Positions 29,141 to 38,899 of a DNA stretch of 64,000 nucleotides are shown piece after piece. The notes beneath the pieces are model-generated. The model made no database searches. It saw nothing but the letters and a program-made list of their open reading frames with translations, and was not told where the DNA came from. Made by a program: the position numbers and the translations under genes. Origin of the DNA: Colwellia sp. 12G3 (GTDB lineage Bacteria > Pseudomonadota > Gammaproteobacteria > Enterobacterales > Alteromonadaceae); contig NZ_PJAQ01000068.1 of NCBI RefSeq assembly GCF_002836775.1, forward strand, positions 434,001-498,000, read 5' to 3'. Numbering within the stretch: position 1 is the stretch's first letter; the number at the start of each line of letters is the position of its first letter.

Positions 29141-31617
29141 TAGTGTTGTTGCTCCCAAGCCAAGGTTCTTAGTAAGTCACCAAAAACACCTGCGGCAGTC
29201 ACTGCTGCACCAGCACCGTAACCACGTAAAACAAACGGTAGCGGTTGGTAATAACGGCTATGGATAGCGAGCGCATTCTCGCCATCTTTAACACTATGAA
29301 GTGGGTGCTCTACCCCAACAGACTCAATAGAAACTTGGCATTTACCATCAACAATGTTACCAATATAGCGAAGGACTTTACCTGCCGATTTTGCTGTTGC
29401 TACACGCTCAGCAAAGTCACTATCAAGCTTAGTTAAGTTGCTCATAAACTGATTAACATTACCACTGGCATCAAAATCATGGGGTAATACTGACTCAATA
29501 TTAATATCTGATAACTCTAATTTCATACCCGCTTCACGTGCCATAATTAATAATTTACGGGCAACGTCCATACCGCTTAAGTCATCGCGAGGGTCCGGTT
29601 CAGTAAAACCATTTTCTTTGGCAATAGCTGTGGCCGCAGATAACGACATACCCTCTTCTAATTTTCCAAACATATAAGATAAAGAGCCTGATAATACGCC
29701 TTCAAAGCGTTGTAATTCATCACCCGCTTTAATTAAGCTTTGTAGGGTATCAATAACAGGTAGGCCTGCACCTACCGTTGTTTCATATAAGAAGCGACGA
29801 TTGCTTTTCTGTGCAGTAGTACGCAGCTCTTGATAATATTCCCAAGAATCTGTATTAGCCTTTTTATTTGGCGTGACAATATGAAAGCCTTCAGCTAAAT
29901 AATCAACATAACTCATTGCTAATGCTTCATTTGACGTTGAGTCAACAAACACAGGATTAATGAGATGATTATCACGAACAAAACCTTTAAGATTATCGAC
30001 ATTAACGGGTAGTGGTTCTTCAGCATTGGCAACAACTGCTTGCCAGTTATTTAAATCAATGCCTTCTTTGTCAAACACCATACCTTTAGAGTTAGCAATA
30101 CCGTAGACTTTCAACACAATATTTTGCTTTTTCAAGCTCGCTTGTTGACGAGATATTTGCGCGATCAGCTCACTACCAACAACACCGCAACCTACCAAGA
30201 AAACATCAATAGTTGGTTTATGAGAAAAGAAATTTTGATGACTTACTTTCATTGCATCCATACATTTACGCTGTTCAACTACAACAGATATACTACGTTC
30301 AGAGGAGTCCTGAGCAATGGCAACGACGTTAACCCGAGCTTGAGCTAATGAACTAAAGAATTTAGCCGCTACGCCTCGTTGATGATGCATGCCATCACCG
30401 ACAAGTGACACAATTGATAGCTCACCCTTTAACGATAACGGCTCAAGCAAGCCATTTAAAAGCTCTAACTCAAATTCATCTTGTAAACTTTGTTTCGCAC
30501 GTTCTGAGTCACTTGAATAGATACAAAAGCTTATGCAATACTCACTCGACGACTGACTAATAAGTATCAATGAGATATTTTCTCTACTCATGGTTGCAAA
30601 GACACGACTCGCCATGCCTACCATACCTTTCATGCCTGGACCTGACACATTAACCATGGTTAAGTCGTCAAGGTTGGAAATTGCTTTAACGCGCTTTTGT
30701 TGATCATTCTCACTAGAGATTAAAGTACCTGCGGCACTTGGGTTACTGGTATTTTTAATTAGACAATTGATATGATATTGAGCAATTGGCCCTATTGTTT
30801 TTGGGTGTAAAACACTGGCACCAAAATAAGATAGCTCCATTGCTTCTTGATAAGATAAATAATCAAGTAATTTAGCCTCTTTAATATAACGAGGATCTGC
30901 ATTGTAGACGCCATCTACATCCGTCCAAATCTCACAACATTCAGCTTCTGCACAAACGGCTAATACGGCAGCAGAGTAATCTGAACCATTACGCCCTAAC
31001 GTAGTTACTTGCGGCATATTGCTATTATTATCAGCATTAACACCAATAAAACCTGGCATCAACGACACTGGACTTAATTTATTGTATTCACGCGCGAACT
31101 TATCTTTTGATAGTACTAAATCGGCAACCGCATTAAGTGACGAGTTATTAGTATATAAAAACTTCTCTGGAGCTAATAGCGATACCTGTAAGCCATAAGC
31201 CTGTAATACCGCATCAAGTATTGCAACGCTTATACGCTCACCAGTACTGATGATTCGTGCTCGAATATGTGCAGGACAATAAGTTAATAACGTTACACCT
31301 TGCATATAACGTTGCAGTTGCTGCTCATAATTAGTTAACGCTTGCTCACAATGTTGGTGATTAAAGTTACTAATACTTGCTGATAAATCATCAATAATTG
31401 TTGATATTGCGCGTTTGAAGTGGCCTAAGTCTGTTACCAGTTTAGCTTCATCACTAATATTTTCGGCCATAGCAACGAGGTGATTGGTCACCCCTTGTGG
31501 TGCAGATACAACAACAGCAATCTTTGAAGATTCACTTTTGTCTTTGATAATATCTGCAACTTGACGGAAACGCTCTGCTGAAGCTAGTGAAGAGCCACCA
31601 AATTTAAGTACACGCAT
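29140..31617 (-). CDS. thrA: Bifunctional aspartokinase / homoserine dehydrogenase I
   Basis: Catalyses the first and third steps of threonine synthesis from aspartate. The N-terminal aspartokinase begins [15 protein letters not shown]. Two ACT regulatory domains lie at about 315-460. The homoserine dehydrogenase starts near 465 with the NAD(P) motif [13 protein letters not shown] and has the catalytic segment [12 protein letters not shown] at its end. The 825-residue length is the family norm. It is first in thrABC and preceded by the thrL leader peptide and attenuator, so expression probably follows threonine and isoleucine supply. Confidence 0.98.
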   Translation of the reverse strand: MRVLKFGGSSLASAERFRQVADIIKDKSESSKIAVVVSAPQGVTNHLVAMAENISDEAKLVTDLGHFKRAISTIIDDLSASISNFNHQHCEQALTNYEQQLQRYMQGVTLLTYCPAHIRARIISTGERISVAILDAVLQAYGLQVSLLAPEKFLYTNNSSLNAVADLVLSKDKFAREYNKLSPVSLMPGFIGVNADNNSNMPQVTTLGRNGSDYSAAVLAVCAEAECCEIWTDVDGVYNADPRYIKEAKLLDYLSYQEAMELSYFGASVLHPKTIGPIAQYHINCLIKNTSNPSAAGTLISSENDQQKRVKAISNLDDLTMVNVSGPGMKGMVGMASRVFATMSRENISLILISQSSSEYCISFCIYSSDSERAKQSLQDEFELELLNGLLEPLSLKGELSIVSLVGDGMHHQRGVAAKFFSSLAQARVNVVAIAQDSSERSISVVVEQRKCMDAMKVSHQNFFSHKPTIDVFLVGCGVVGSELIAQISRQQASLKKQNIVLKVYGIANSKGMVFDKEGIDLNNWQAVVANAEEPLPVNVDNLKGFVRDNHLINPVFVDSTSNEALAMSYVDYLAEGFHIVTPNKKANTDSWEYYQELRTTAQKSNRRFLYETTVGAGLPVIDTLQSLIKAGDELQRFEGVLSGSLSYMFGKLEEGMSLSAATAIAKENGFTEPDPRDDLSGMDVARKLLIMAREAGMKLELSDINIESVLPHDFDASGNVNQFMSNLTKLDSDFAERVATAKSAGKVLRYIGNIVDGKCQVSIESVGVEHPLHSVKDGENALAIHSRYYQPLPFVLRGYGAGAAVTAAGVFGDLLRTLAWEQQH

Positions 31618-31722
31618 GTTTACTTCCTTTATAAAGAGATATTGAATAAATATACTCTTTTATTGTTTAAGCTATTATAAGTTACCACAAGTCATTAGAG
31701 CTAATACTCTTCATTGTAAGCA

Positions 31723-31757
31723 TAAAAAAGCCCGTAACCTTTTCAGGTCACGGGCTT
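31723..31757 (-). terminator. thr operon attenuator
   Basis: A GC-rich stem pairs AAGCCCGT-A-ACCT (31728-31740) with AGGT-C-ACGGGCTT (31745-31757). On the minus strand it is followed by TTTTTT. It lies between thrL and thrA, the classic position of a ribosome-mediated attenuator. Confidence 0.9.
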
Positions 31758-31782
31758 CGATAAAATTTTTATTTTTTACACG

Positions 31783-31854
31783 TTAGCCAGCGACCGCCAT
31801 CCTAATTCGGGTGGTGGTGGTAATAAGAATAATGTGGCTGTTGTTTATTTGCAT
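31783..31854 (-). CDS. thrL: thr operon leader peptide
   Basis: A 23-residue open frame on the minus strand starts at ATG 31852-31854 and contains IILITTTTRIR. The run of four Thr codons and three nearby Ile codons makes ribosome stalling sensitive to charged tRNA-Thr and tRNA-Ile. The attenuator hairpin follows its stop codon 25 bases downstream, and thrA follows about 105 bases beyond that. Too short for most gene callers. Confidence 0.93.
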   Translation of the reverse strand: MQINNSHIILITTTTRIRMAVAG

Positions 31855-32024
31855 AAGCTTAAAGTGCCTTAAGTTATCATAAGTGTCAATCTTTAATGAC
31901 AAATAACAGTAAATAAAAAGTTATAATTTATGCAAAATAATAACTAAAACGTTCACTTTTATGCATAATTTTTTAAAAGGAGATTTAGTGCAGTTGTGCG
32001 CAAGCACTTTTTTTTGGCGAGATA

Positions 32025-33041
32025 TTAATCAATAAGTAAACTTTTAGAGCAATCGGCACTGCACACTTGGTTGCGTCCCAGCGCTTTGGCTTGATATAAA
32101 GCGTTATCAGAGAGGGTAATTAATTCTTCATAATTAGATTCTTCAACACTAAGTTGTGCCACCCCTAAACTGACTGTTACCTTTATGGCCTGATCTTTAT
32201 AAATCAAAACTTTTGTCGCTATTTTATTACAAATACGCTGCGCTAGCTCTATTGCGCCACTTAATGCTGTCTCAGGTAAAATAATGGCAAACTCCTCACC
32301 ACCATAGCGACCAAAAATATCTTCAACCCTTAATAAAGAGCTTATTAAAGCACTGACTTCAATTAGCACCATATCTCCACATTGATGACCATAATTATCA
32401 TTAAGTAATTTAAAGTAATCTAAATCAAGCATTATCAGCGATAATTTTTTATCATGTCGTCGTGCTTTTGCATACTCTTGTTCTAATGATTCTTGCCAAT
32501 GTCTTCGATTATAGATTTGAGTTAAACCATCAATACGACTAATTTGCGCGAGCTCAGCTAATGTTTTCTGCAATTTTGTTTGGTAATGACAAACATCGGT
32601 TACATCTTCAATTAAGATACAGATATATTTACTTTTACAATCAGTTTCTATAGGTAAAAAGGTGCAATTTTGTGCCATAAACTCACTATCCGTGGTGATA
32701 GGTCGAGTATGAGGTAATTCAAATAGATGATGTCTTTGCTCCCAAGAACAAAAACTTGGCGTATTTAATTGGAAAACCGAGCTGAACTTACGCGATAACC
32801 AACGCTCTGGTAGCTCTGGAAATGCACTAAATATTGACTGACCAAGCGTATTCTTTGCTATTTTATCGGTATGAACCTGTAAAAAACGATTCCAAATAAC
32901 AATATTAAAATCAGCATCTAATACCAAAACACCGGTATTTAATTGATTAGCGATCTGGCTATTTATTTGTTTAAGCACTTGTTCATTTAAAGTCAGTGTA
33001 TCGGTCATAGTTGTCGAAATAAGTGCATTAAAGTCCAGCAT
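32025..33041 (-). CDS. PAS-domain diguanylate cyclase
   Basis: Makes cyclic di-GMP from two GTP. The N-terminal PAS-like domain spans about 28-150 (GVLVLDADFNIVIWNRFLQ, ending IEDVTDVCHYQTKL). A short helix leads to a GGDEF domain (about 168-335) with an intact active motif GGEEF at 247-251 and an RxxD inhibitory site (RVED, 238-241) just before it. No membrane segment. It is the last gene of a three-gene unit with a CheC-like gene and a response regulator, starting in the TAATG overlap with the CheC-like stop. The output is likely controlled by the receiver upstream; that link is inference. Confidence 0.93.
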   Translation of the reverse strand: MLDFNALISTTMTDTLTLNEQVLKQINSQIANQLNTGVLVLDADFNIVIWNRFLQVHTDKIAKNTLGQSIFSAFPELPERWLSRKFSSVFQLNTPSFCSWEQRHHLFELPHTRPITTDSEFMAQNCTFLPIETDCKSKYICILIEDVTDVCHYQTKLQKTLAELAQISRIDGLTQIYNRRHWQESLEQEYAKARRHDKKLSLIMLDLDYFKLLNDNYGHQCGDMVLIEVSALISSLLRVEDIFGRYGGEEFAIILPETALSGAIELAQRICNKIATKVLIYKDQAIKVTVSLGVAQLSVEESNYEELITLSDNALYQAKALGRNQVCSADCSKSLLID

Positions 33042-33649
33042 TAAAATTCTGCCAATATCCGATCAAGTACATGTTTTATATTCGTTATCGCTGTTTCAGG
33101 GATCAGTAAAATCATATTGCAATTAAACGAATAATCAGTAACTTGATAGTTAATATTTACTTTTAACGCTAAATCCCAACTGAATGGCATTTGTTGTAAA
33201 TGCTCAGATAAATTTTCCTTGGCACTTGGCAGTAACTTAGGGGCATTATAAGACATTTGATTATCGATTTGCCGAGCGAATACATTCAAAAAAGTTGTCG
33301 TTAAAATAGAGCTAATATCAATTAATTGCTCATCTTGTGATAACTCATCAGGTTCATAGCCAAGTAAATCGGCAATGCGACCCGAGTCTTCTTCTTGGTA
33401 CACTAATAGTGCTTCACCACGGATGCCTTCGTAACCAAAAAAGCCTTGGCTTACAACAGCCATAGTGTTTTTTTGCTGGCTCAAAGTGTTCATCAAGTCT
33501 TTAGCATCAACACTTTCAATACTCGGGACTTTTAAATAAACAAAAGTATCTAGGTAACGGGCAAGCTGATCACTTGCTTGTCCCATAGCGACATTGATGA
33601 GCTCTTGTAAACAATCTTGTTGGTCTTCTGTTAAATGAAATTCACTCAT
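33041..33649 (-). CDS. CheC/CheX-like phosphatase-family protein
   Basis: A 202-residue protein with the two helix signatures of the CheC/CheX/FliY family: ELINVAMGQASDQLA near residue 16 and DISSILTTTFLNVFARQID near 110. These proteins usually dephosphorylate a CheY-type receiver. The second helix lacks the typical E-x-x-N pair seen in active CheC, although the first has E-x-x-N (ELIN), so activity is uncertain. It sits between a single-domain response regulator (4-base overlap) and a diguanylate cyclase (1-base overlap), which suggests it resets that regulator. Confidence 0.8.
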   Translation of the reverse strand: MSEFHLTEDQQDCLQELINVAMGQASDQLARYLDTFVYLKVPSIESVDAKDLMNTLSQQKNTMAVVSQGFFGYEGIRGEALLVYQEEDSGRIADLLGYEPDELSQDEQLIDISSILTTTFLNVFARQIDNQMSYNAPKLLPSAKENLSEHLQQMPFSWDLALKVNINYQVTDYSFNCNMILLIPETAITNIKHVLDRILAEF

Positions 33650-34011
33650 AACAGACCATGCTGTTGCAGATGGTTGGTTAAAACCTCTGGTTTTACTGGT
33701 TTACGTAAAAATTCTTTTGCGCCTAGTGCTTTTACCTTACTTTGCATTTCAGGTTGAATATCTGCTGAAATAACAAAAACACTGCATTTAAGCTTTAATT
33801 TTTGAATACCTTGTAAAACGCCAATACCATCAATCCCCGGCATAGTGAGATCAAGAAAGAGAACATCTATACTATTATCACGTAAAATAGTTAAGGCTTC
33901 TGCGCCATTAGTTGCAGTTTGAACAGATGTTTTCCATTGCTCAGGAAGGCTTCTAAGCACTTGCTTTCTGGCCATGTTTGAATCATCACAAATAAGCACC
34001 GATGGGCTCAT
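33646..34011 (-). CDS. Single-domain response regulator (CheY-like)
   Basis: A 121-residue stand-alone receiver. Acidic pocket Asp9-Asp10, phospho-acceptor Asp54 in LFLDLTMPGIDG, Ser/Thr at FVISADI and Lys in FLRKPVKPE are all present. There is no output domain, so it must act through a partner. It is first in an overlapping operon with a CheC-like protein and a PAS-GGDEF cyclase; no kinase gene is next to it. Confidence 0.92.
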   Translation of the reverse strand: MSPSVLICDDSNMARKQVLRSLPEQWKTSVQTATNGAEALTILRDNSIDVLFLDLTMPGIDGIGVLQGIQKLKLKCSVFVISADIQPEMQSKVKALGAKEFLRKPVKPEVLTNHLQQHGLL

Positions 34012-34060
34012 AAAAGGAAGGACCTTATTTTATTTTTTTTGTTGATGATAATTTACCCTA

Positions 34061-34097
34061 AAAAAAAGCAATTGTTAATCAACAATTGCTTTTTTTT
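34061..34097. terminator. Bidirectional terminator hairpin
   Basis: The stem AGCAATTGTT / AACAATTGCT with loop AATC is flanked by A7 on the left and T8 on the right, so it can work on both strands. The only gene candidate transcribed into it from the right is the small open frame at 34254-34349 (or the YgjP-like gene at 34501), which gives some support for a minus-strand transcript there. Confidence 0.8.
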
Positions 34098-34253
34098 AAC
34101 AAAATTATAAAGATAGTTTATTTTCAAATCTAAAACTGATATTAGATTTTGCGAAGCAACAACACTTTTATTCATTTGTAAATTAACTTACAGAGCCAAA
34201 GTACAATAAAATTAAGTATTTACAAAAGAGTATCATTCAGCACAACTATAAAA

Positions 34254-34349
34254 CTATCCGCCAAGAATGAAAAAAGCACAAGCAATAGAAAGATACGCTG
34301 AACTTATATAAAGCATTGAAATTTTGATACTATGTAAATTAATTTTCAT
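34254..34349 (-). CDS. Possible small membrane protein, 31 residues
   Basis: Not recognised. The ATG at 34347-34349 follows AAGGA with 6-base spacing. The short product (KINLHSIKISMLYISSAYLS, then IACAFFILGG) is basic at its N-terminus with one hydrophobic stretch of about 20 residues, as in small single-pass inner-membrane subunits. A strong terminator lies about 160 bases downstream and a TATAAT box lies upstream near 34410. It occupies an otherwise gene-free gap of about 490 bp. Start signal, composition and terminator are the only support. Confidence 0.45.
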   Translation of the reverse strand: MKINLHSIKISMLYISSAYLSIACAFFILGG

Positions 34350-34500
34350 CACAATTCCTTTTCGAGTTAATCCAAAATAAGGGGGTAGTAATTAGTGAAA
34401 GTGATTATAATTTATGCTAATACAAAAAAGTGTAGTTAATGGTTGTTGTTTTGTCTAAGTTTGTGATTAAGATCATTGAACTTTAGATATTTTGTTGTCT

Positions 34501-35256
34501 TTAGGTAGGATTTTTCCAGTGTAATTGTGATTGATGAATATTAAGCCATTTTTTAGCGGTATTAACATTGGGACAAAATTTTTCAACGAGTTGCCAAAAG
34601 TCTTTGGAATGATTTAAATGCACTAAGTGGCACAACTCATGAATAATAACGTAATCAATAACAAATATTGGCGCCATCACTAACAGATAATTGAAACTGA
34701 GTTCACCGCGATTATTACAGCTCCCCCATCGTGCTCGGTATTGGCGAATATTTACTTTTGTCGGACTTAATGACGTTTGCGTACTAAGAAACTCAAGACG
34801 CTCAATAATCAATTGTTCAGCCTGCTGTTTAAAGTAAGTTTCCAGAAGTTTTTTAACCCGTGCAGCTTTATCTAGAGGCTCTATCAGTCGAATACTTACC
34901 CTTTCATTGATTACAACGTTAAGTTGTCTTAGAGATGGTTTAGAAGCACAGAATAACTCAACTTCATTGGCTATACTATTATCGATGAATACGTTAGATT
35001 TTTTTGCCAAACAGATATTCAGTGTGAGGTGTTCACCTAAGAAAAATAGACTTGAACCTTGGCTAAAATCACAAAAGTCTGGTTTTTTCTTTTGCTCAGC
35101 TACTTTTGTATGTAGCCAAGCTGACTTTTCTTTAATGAAAGTATCAATTAACGTTGCGGCCACATAATATGGTGCTCGCACAGTTACCTGACCATGTCTA
35201 ACCTGTAATGAAAGTGTTTTTCTACGCTTACTGCGAATAAGTTGATATTCAAGCAT
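34501..35256 (-). CDS. YgjP-like zinc metallopeptidase
   Basis: Predicted cytoplasmic metallopeptidase of the YgjP/DUF45 group. The 251 residues contain the zinc motif HELCHLVHLNHSKDFW (HExxH with the third His at HLNH) and the typical upstream YRARWGSCNNRGELSFNYLL. Biological role and substrate are not known for most members. It lies 30 bases downstream of yebG on the same strand and may be cotranscribed, which would place it under LexA control (inference). Confidence 0.88.
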   Translation of the reverse strand: MLEYQLIRSKRRKTLSLQVRHGQVTVRAPYYVAATLIDTFIKEKSAWLHTKVAEQKKKPDFCDFSQGSSLFFLGEHLTLNICLAKKSNVFIDNSIANEVELFCASKPSLRQLNVVINERVSIRLIEPLDKAARVKKLLETYFKQQAEQLIIERLEFLSTQTSLSPTKVNIRQYRARWGSCNNRGELSFNYLLVMAPIFVIDYVIIHELCHLVHLNHSKDFWQLVEKFCPNVNTAKKWLNIHQSQLHWKNPT

Positions 35257-35286
35257 AAAAAATCAACCACAATACTTTATATTCAA

Positions 35287-35664
35287 TTAACTGGCTTCAC
35301 TCAATTTAGTGCTCGTAGTTTTAGCTTTACTTTTTTTGGCTTTTGCAATAGGTTTTGGTTCATCACTTACGACAATTTCAACAATGGGTGTAACAGCTAC
35401 TTTTTCAGCTGACTTTTTAGTTGGCGGTTTTGTCGGTTTCTTAGCTAACAACGCAACAAGTACCTCTTCTCGGTGTTGTGCTAAAAAGATACTTAACTCT
35501 TCATTGGCGCTATCACTTAATGCTACCGAAGATTGAGCGAACATTTGGCTTAAATTATCAGCCATATCCAACATTTTGTCATATTCATCAGCTGATTTCT
35601 TATCCATAAATGTTTTCGCCTCGACCCCGTTTCTAATTACTACAAACCGACTTTCAACTGCCAT
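35287..35664 (-). CDS. yebG: DNA damage-inducible protein YebG
   Basis: SOS-regulated small protein of unclear molecular role. The N-terminal 95 residues match YebG (MAVESRFVVIRNGVEAKTF, KKSADEYDKMLDMADNL). The C-terminal tail is long and rich in Lys, Pro, Thr and Ala (KPTKPPTKKSAEK, KAKKSKAKTTSTK), resembling a histone-like DNA-binding tail, and makes the protein longer (125 residues) than the E. coli one (96). A LexA box lies about 130 bases upstream. Confidence 0.92.
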   Translation of the reverse strand: MAVESRFVVIRNGVEAKTFMDKKSADEYDKMLDMADNLSQMFAQSSVALSDSANEELSIFLAQHREEVLVALLAKKPTKPPTKKSAEKVAVTPIVEIVVSDEPKPIAKAKKSKAKTTSTKLSEAS

Positions 35665-35792
35665 TAGCTTTCCCCATAACTACATATCGAACTTATTAAA
35701 GATTCGTAACACTGTAAAAATAATAATACCTAAGTATCAAATTAACTTTTACCCAAATTATATTACCCACAATAGCATAGCCCAAACCAAAA

Positions 35793-35808
35793 CTGTATAT
35801 AAAAACAG
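35793..35808 (-). promoter_or_regulatory. LexA (SOS) box upstream of yebG
   Basis: CTGTATATAAAAACAG matches the gammaproteobacterial LexA pattern CTGT-N8-ACAG exactly at the outer bases. It lies in the gap upstream of yebG, itself an SOS gene in E. coli. Confidence 0.8.
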
Positions 35809-36138
35809 TTAATCAAGTGATTTTCAATCATGTCACTCAGGAGAAATGGTTAAAACAAGACAATCATCTCAAGTTTAATGACATCTACTACACATTTCGT
35901 ATGTCAAAATAACACCAAATGTAAAGATTAATGTCAGTAATATACAAGATTTATTGTTGAATAAACAGACAATCAATCACTTAGCAAACTTACATCATTT
36001 AATGCTTGATTTTTACTTACATTCTCTGAGGGAATGGTTACAACTTTTAACTAAAAAGAGTCCACTATTATAGTGTGCCTTGCATAACGAGGTCGAACAA
36101 AACACTAACGACATACTATAACATTCTGGAGAATTACC

Positions 36139-36483
36139 ATGACTACTTTTAAAAAAACATTACTTGCTCTTACCGCCGTTTTACCTGTTTTAGCTATCAG
36201 TTTACCAAGCCAAGCAGCGATGACTCCATATATGGAAAAAGCCTTAATCGATGTTTGTAAAGCAGCTAAAAGCAATAGTATTTTAAAACTTAAAAGCACA
36301 ACTGAATCTTACCGCCTACAAACTAAAACTGTCGCTTTAAAATTAATGTGTAATGGTGAAGACGTGATTAGCTTTGCTGAAAGCAATGGAGCTGATAAAA
36401 CCGCGGCGAGATTACAGAAAAGTATTGGTAATGTAAGCATCACCGATGTAGCTGCATTGTCAAAAGTAAAAGTAACTTTTTAA
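36139..36483 (+). CDS. DUF3718 secreted protein
   Basis: Exported protein of unknown function. A signal peptide (KKTLLALTAVLPVLAISLPSQA) precedes a mature part of about 88 residues with two Cys (VCKAA and LMCNGEDV) that can form a disulfide, as is usual in DUF3718. A TGGAGA ribosome binding site sits 7 bases before the ATG. Other DUF3718 genes in Alteromonadales are also small and alone. A hairpin after the stop is shared with the convergent mrcB. Confidence 0.85.
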   Translation: MTTFKKTLLALTAVLPVLAISLPSQAAMTPYMEKALIDVCKAAKSNSILKLKSTTESYRLQTKTVALKLMCNGEDVISFAESNGADKTAARLQKSIGNVSITDVAALSKVKVTF

Positions 36484-36499
36484 TATAATGGCTAAATAA

Positions 36500-36529
36500 G
36501 AACGCTCAACAGGCTATTCTTGAGCGTTC
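36500..36529. terminator. Hairpin between DUF3718 gene and mrcB
   Basis: A perfect 10-bp stem GAACGCTCAA / TTGAGCGTTC. It is weakly T-rich on the plus side (ATATTTAC), so termination is probable but not certain. It lies between convergent genes. Confidence 0.6.
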
Positions 36530-36557
36530 ATATTTACATCAAACTGTTAAACAATAA

Positions 36558-38867
36558 CTACTCACCAAAGACTTTTTCAAACCAAGAACGATGGTCAATT
36601 TTTTCTTGTAAACATTCTTTTGACATAACTATACCGTCGAGCACCGCAGGATAAAACACAGTGTTGGCACATTCATCTGTTACGGCATTGCCCGTTTGTT
36701 GCTCAAATAAGGTAACGGCAATACTTTCAGGTTTATCTTCAATTTTATTTACTATCCCTTGCCTCTTCATGAAATCAGCAAACAAAGGCAAGGCGCCACT
36801 ACTTCCTGTTAAACCTGTGGGTTTATTATTATCTTTTCCTAACCAAGTTGTTACTAAATGCTTATTGTCATAGCCGATAAACCAACTGTCTCGTAAAGCA
36901 TTACTTGTACCTGTTTTACCTGCTACTTTATTGTTGCCTAAACGCCAACTTAGTGACCTAGCTGTACCAATTTTGGTGACTTGTTCTAAAGCGTAATCAA
37001 GCAGGTAAGCCGCATTACTTGATAAGCGCTGCTCACTTGATTGCTCTTTTTGCCAGAGTGTCTCATTATTTGAAGACAGTATTTTAGTAATGGTATGGCT
37101 TTTTTGGTAGTAACCTTTGTTCGCAATGGCTAAATATAACTGGTTAATTTCCAATGGCGACATATCAATTGCACCTAATAATACGGACGGTCGCATTTGA
37201 ATATTATGTTGATAGCCCAGTGTTTTAATAACATCAGCGACACTGCCTAAACCTAAGCTCATACCCAGGTTAATGGTTGGTATATTAAGGGAATAAACTA
37301 ACCCTTCTATTAACGAAACTTGACCTCTATATTTTCCATCATAATTTTTCGGTTGCCACTTTTTACCTGAGCCTTTTTTTAAGGTAATCGCTTTATCATC
37401 TAAAATAGTTGCGAAATTATATTGTTGATATCGCTCAAGTGCCGCAACATATATTGCTGGTTTAATTAATGAACCAATATGACGTTTGGCATTAAGCGCT
37501 CGATTAAAACCAGCATAGCCACTTTCCCTGCCACCCACTAGAGCTCTAATCTCGCCACTACTAATATCAGTGACTATCATAGCGGCCTCTAAATCACTTT
37601 GCTGATATTCTCGCTCAAGTAATGGCAGTTGTTGAGCCACACTCTGCTCTAATAACTGCTGACTGCGGTGCGAGAAACCGGTAAATACTTTTATGCCTGA
37701 TTTTTGGGTAAAACTTGACAGGTGCTGATTTAATTCCGCATTAACGAGTTGCAAGTAGGCGGGATATGTTTTTTTGGCTAAACGTCGATGCGTTCTAACG
37801 GATAACGCTGACTCTGCAGCCTGCTCAAAATCGACTAATGATAACAAATTCTGTTCAAACATAAGTCTAAGAATGAGGTCACGTCGTTCTATTGCTCGTT
37901 TGGGATGTCGCCATGGATCGTAATAACTGGGTCCTTTAACTTGAGCTATTAATAAAGCCATTTGCCCATGACTTAATTCATGTATTTTTTTATCAAAATA
38001 AAATTGCGCGGCCAAGCCGAAGCCATAGACACCATTGGCATAATTCTGCCCTAAGTAGACTTCATTAATATAAGCTTCTAGTAGTTGATCTTTACTATAC
38101 CTCAACTCCAAAATCACGGCCATTAGCGCTTCTTTAATTTTTCGAGAAAGTGTCCGTTCTCGACTAAGAAACATATTCTTAGCTAGCTGCTGTGTTAACG
38201 TGCTACCACCCTGCACCGTTCGTCCTGCACGAATATTATTGAATAGCGCTCTAACAATGCCTATAGGTGAAACACCATGATGATGATAAAAATCACGGTC
38301 TTCAATTAACAATAAGGTATCAATCAATTGGCTAGGTAGCTCTTCTAGCGATACTAAGACACGATCTTCTTTATTATCAGGAACTAAACGTGCCAGTAAT
38401 TGTGGCTCAAGCGTTAATGTGGTAACTGCTTGTTTATCGACACTCAAGGAAACAATAATATCGCTAACAACCTCAATACTGAGTTGCTGTGCGCTGTTAG
38501 AACCATCGGTAAAATCAAATGAACGTTGAAAGATATTTAGACGCTCTGGCGACTGCGCGAATTCCCCAGCTCGAGTGACAAACTTAACTTTTTGATAGGT
38601 ATTAATTTTTAGTGATTGAGCTATTTCATCCAAATTAGCTTGTTCACCTAACTGCAATGTTTGCATTTGACCGTAAACTTGCACAGGCACTTGCCAACGC
38701 TGACCTTCAAATGTCTTTCTTACCTTAGCATCAAGATAAATAGAGAAAATCCCTAAGGTGAATAAGGAGGCAATCATTAACTTACCTAAAGTTATCCCTA
38801 TTTTACCTAATATTGATTTTTCTTTATGTACTAAGGTGCTACCTTTTTTTACTTTAATTTTTGACAT
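36558..38867 (-). CDS. mrcB: Penicillin-binding protein 1b
   Basis: Bifunctional peptidoglycan synthase of the inner membrane. It has 769 residues: one membrane segment (about 24-45), a UB2H-like domain, a glycosyltransferase domain (EDRDFYHHHGVSPIGIVRA with the catalytic Glu, GGSTLTQQLAKN), and a transpeptidase domain with the Ser motif SLIKP, the SLN motif (YSLNIPTINLG) and KTGTSNALRDSW. These are the diagnostic PBP1b features. It follows hrpB on the same strand with a 32-base gap, the same pairing as in E. coli. Confidence 0.97.
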   Translation of the reverse strand: MSKIKVKKGSTLVHKEKSILGKIGITLGKLMIASLFTLGIFSIYLDAKVRKTFEGQRWQVPVQVYGQMQTLQLGEQANLDEIAQSLKINTYQKVKFVTRAGEFAQSPERLNIFQRSFDFTDGSNSAQQLSIEVVSDIIVSLSVDKQAVTTLTLEPQLLARLVPDNKEDRVLVSLEELPSQLIDTLLLIEDRDFYHHHGVSPIGIVRALFNNIRAGRTVQGGSTLTQQLAKNMFLSRERTLSRKIKEALMAVILELRYSKDQLLEAYINEVYLGQNYANGVYGFGLAAQFYFDKKIHELSHGQMALLIAQVKGPSYYDPWRHPKRAIERRDLILRLMFEQNLLSLVDFEQAAESALSVRTHRRLAKKTYPAYLQLVNAELNQHLSSFTQKSGIKVFTGFSHRSQQLLEQSVAQQLPLLEREYQQSDLEAAMIVTDISSGEIRALVGGRESGYAGFNRALNAKRHIGSLIKPAIYVAALERYQQYNFATILDDKAITLKKGSGKKWQPKNYDGKYRGQVSLIEGLVYSLNIPTINLGMSLGLGSVADVIKTLGYQHNIQMRPSVLLGAIDMSPLEINQLYLAIANKGYYQKSHTITKILSSNNETLWQKEQSSEQRLSSNAAYLLDYALEQVTKIGTARSLSWRLGNNKVAGKTGTSNALRDSWFIGYDNKHLVTTWLGKDNNKPTGLTGSSGALPLFADFMKRQGIVNKIEDKPESIAVTLFEQQTGNAVTDECANTVFYPAVLDGIVMSKECLQEKIDHRSWFEKVFGE

Positions 38868-38899
38868 TATTTTTCGATATGCTGAGTTATCAAGTTGGG

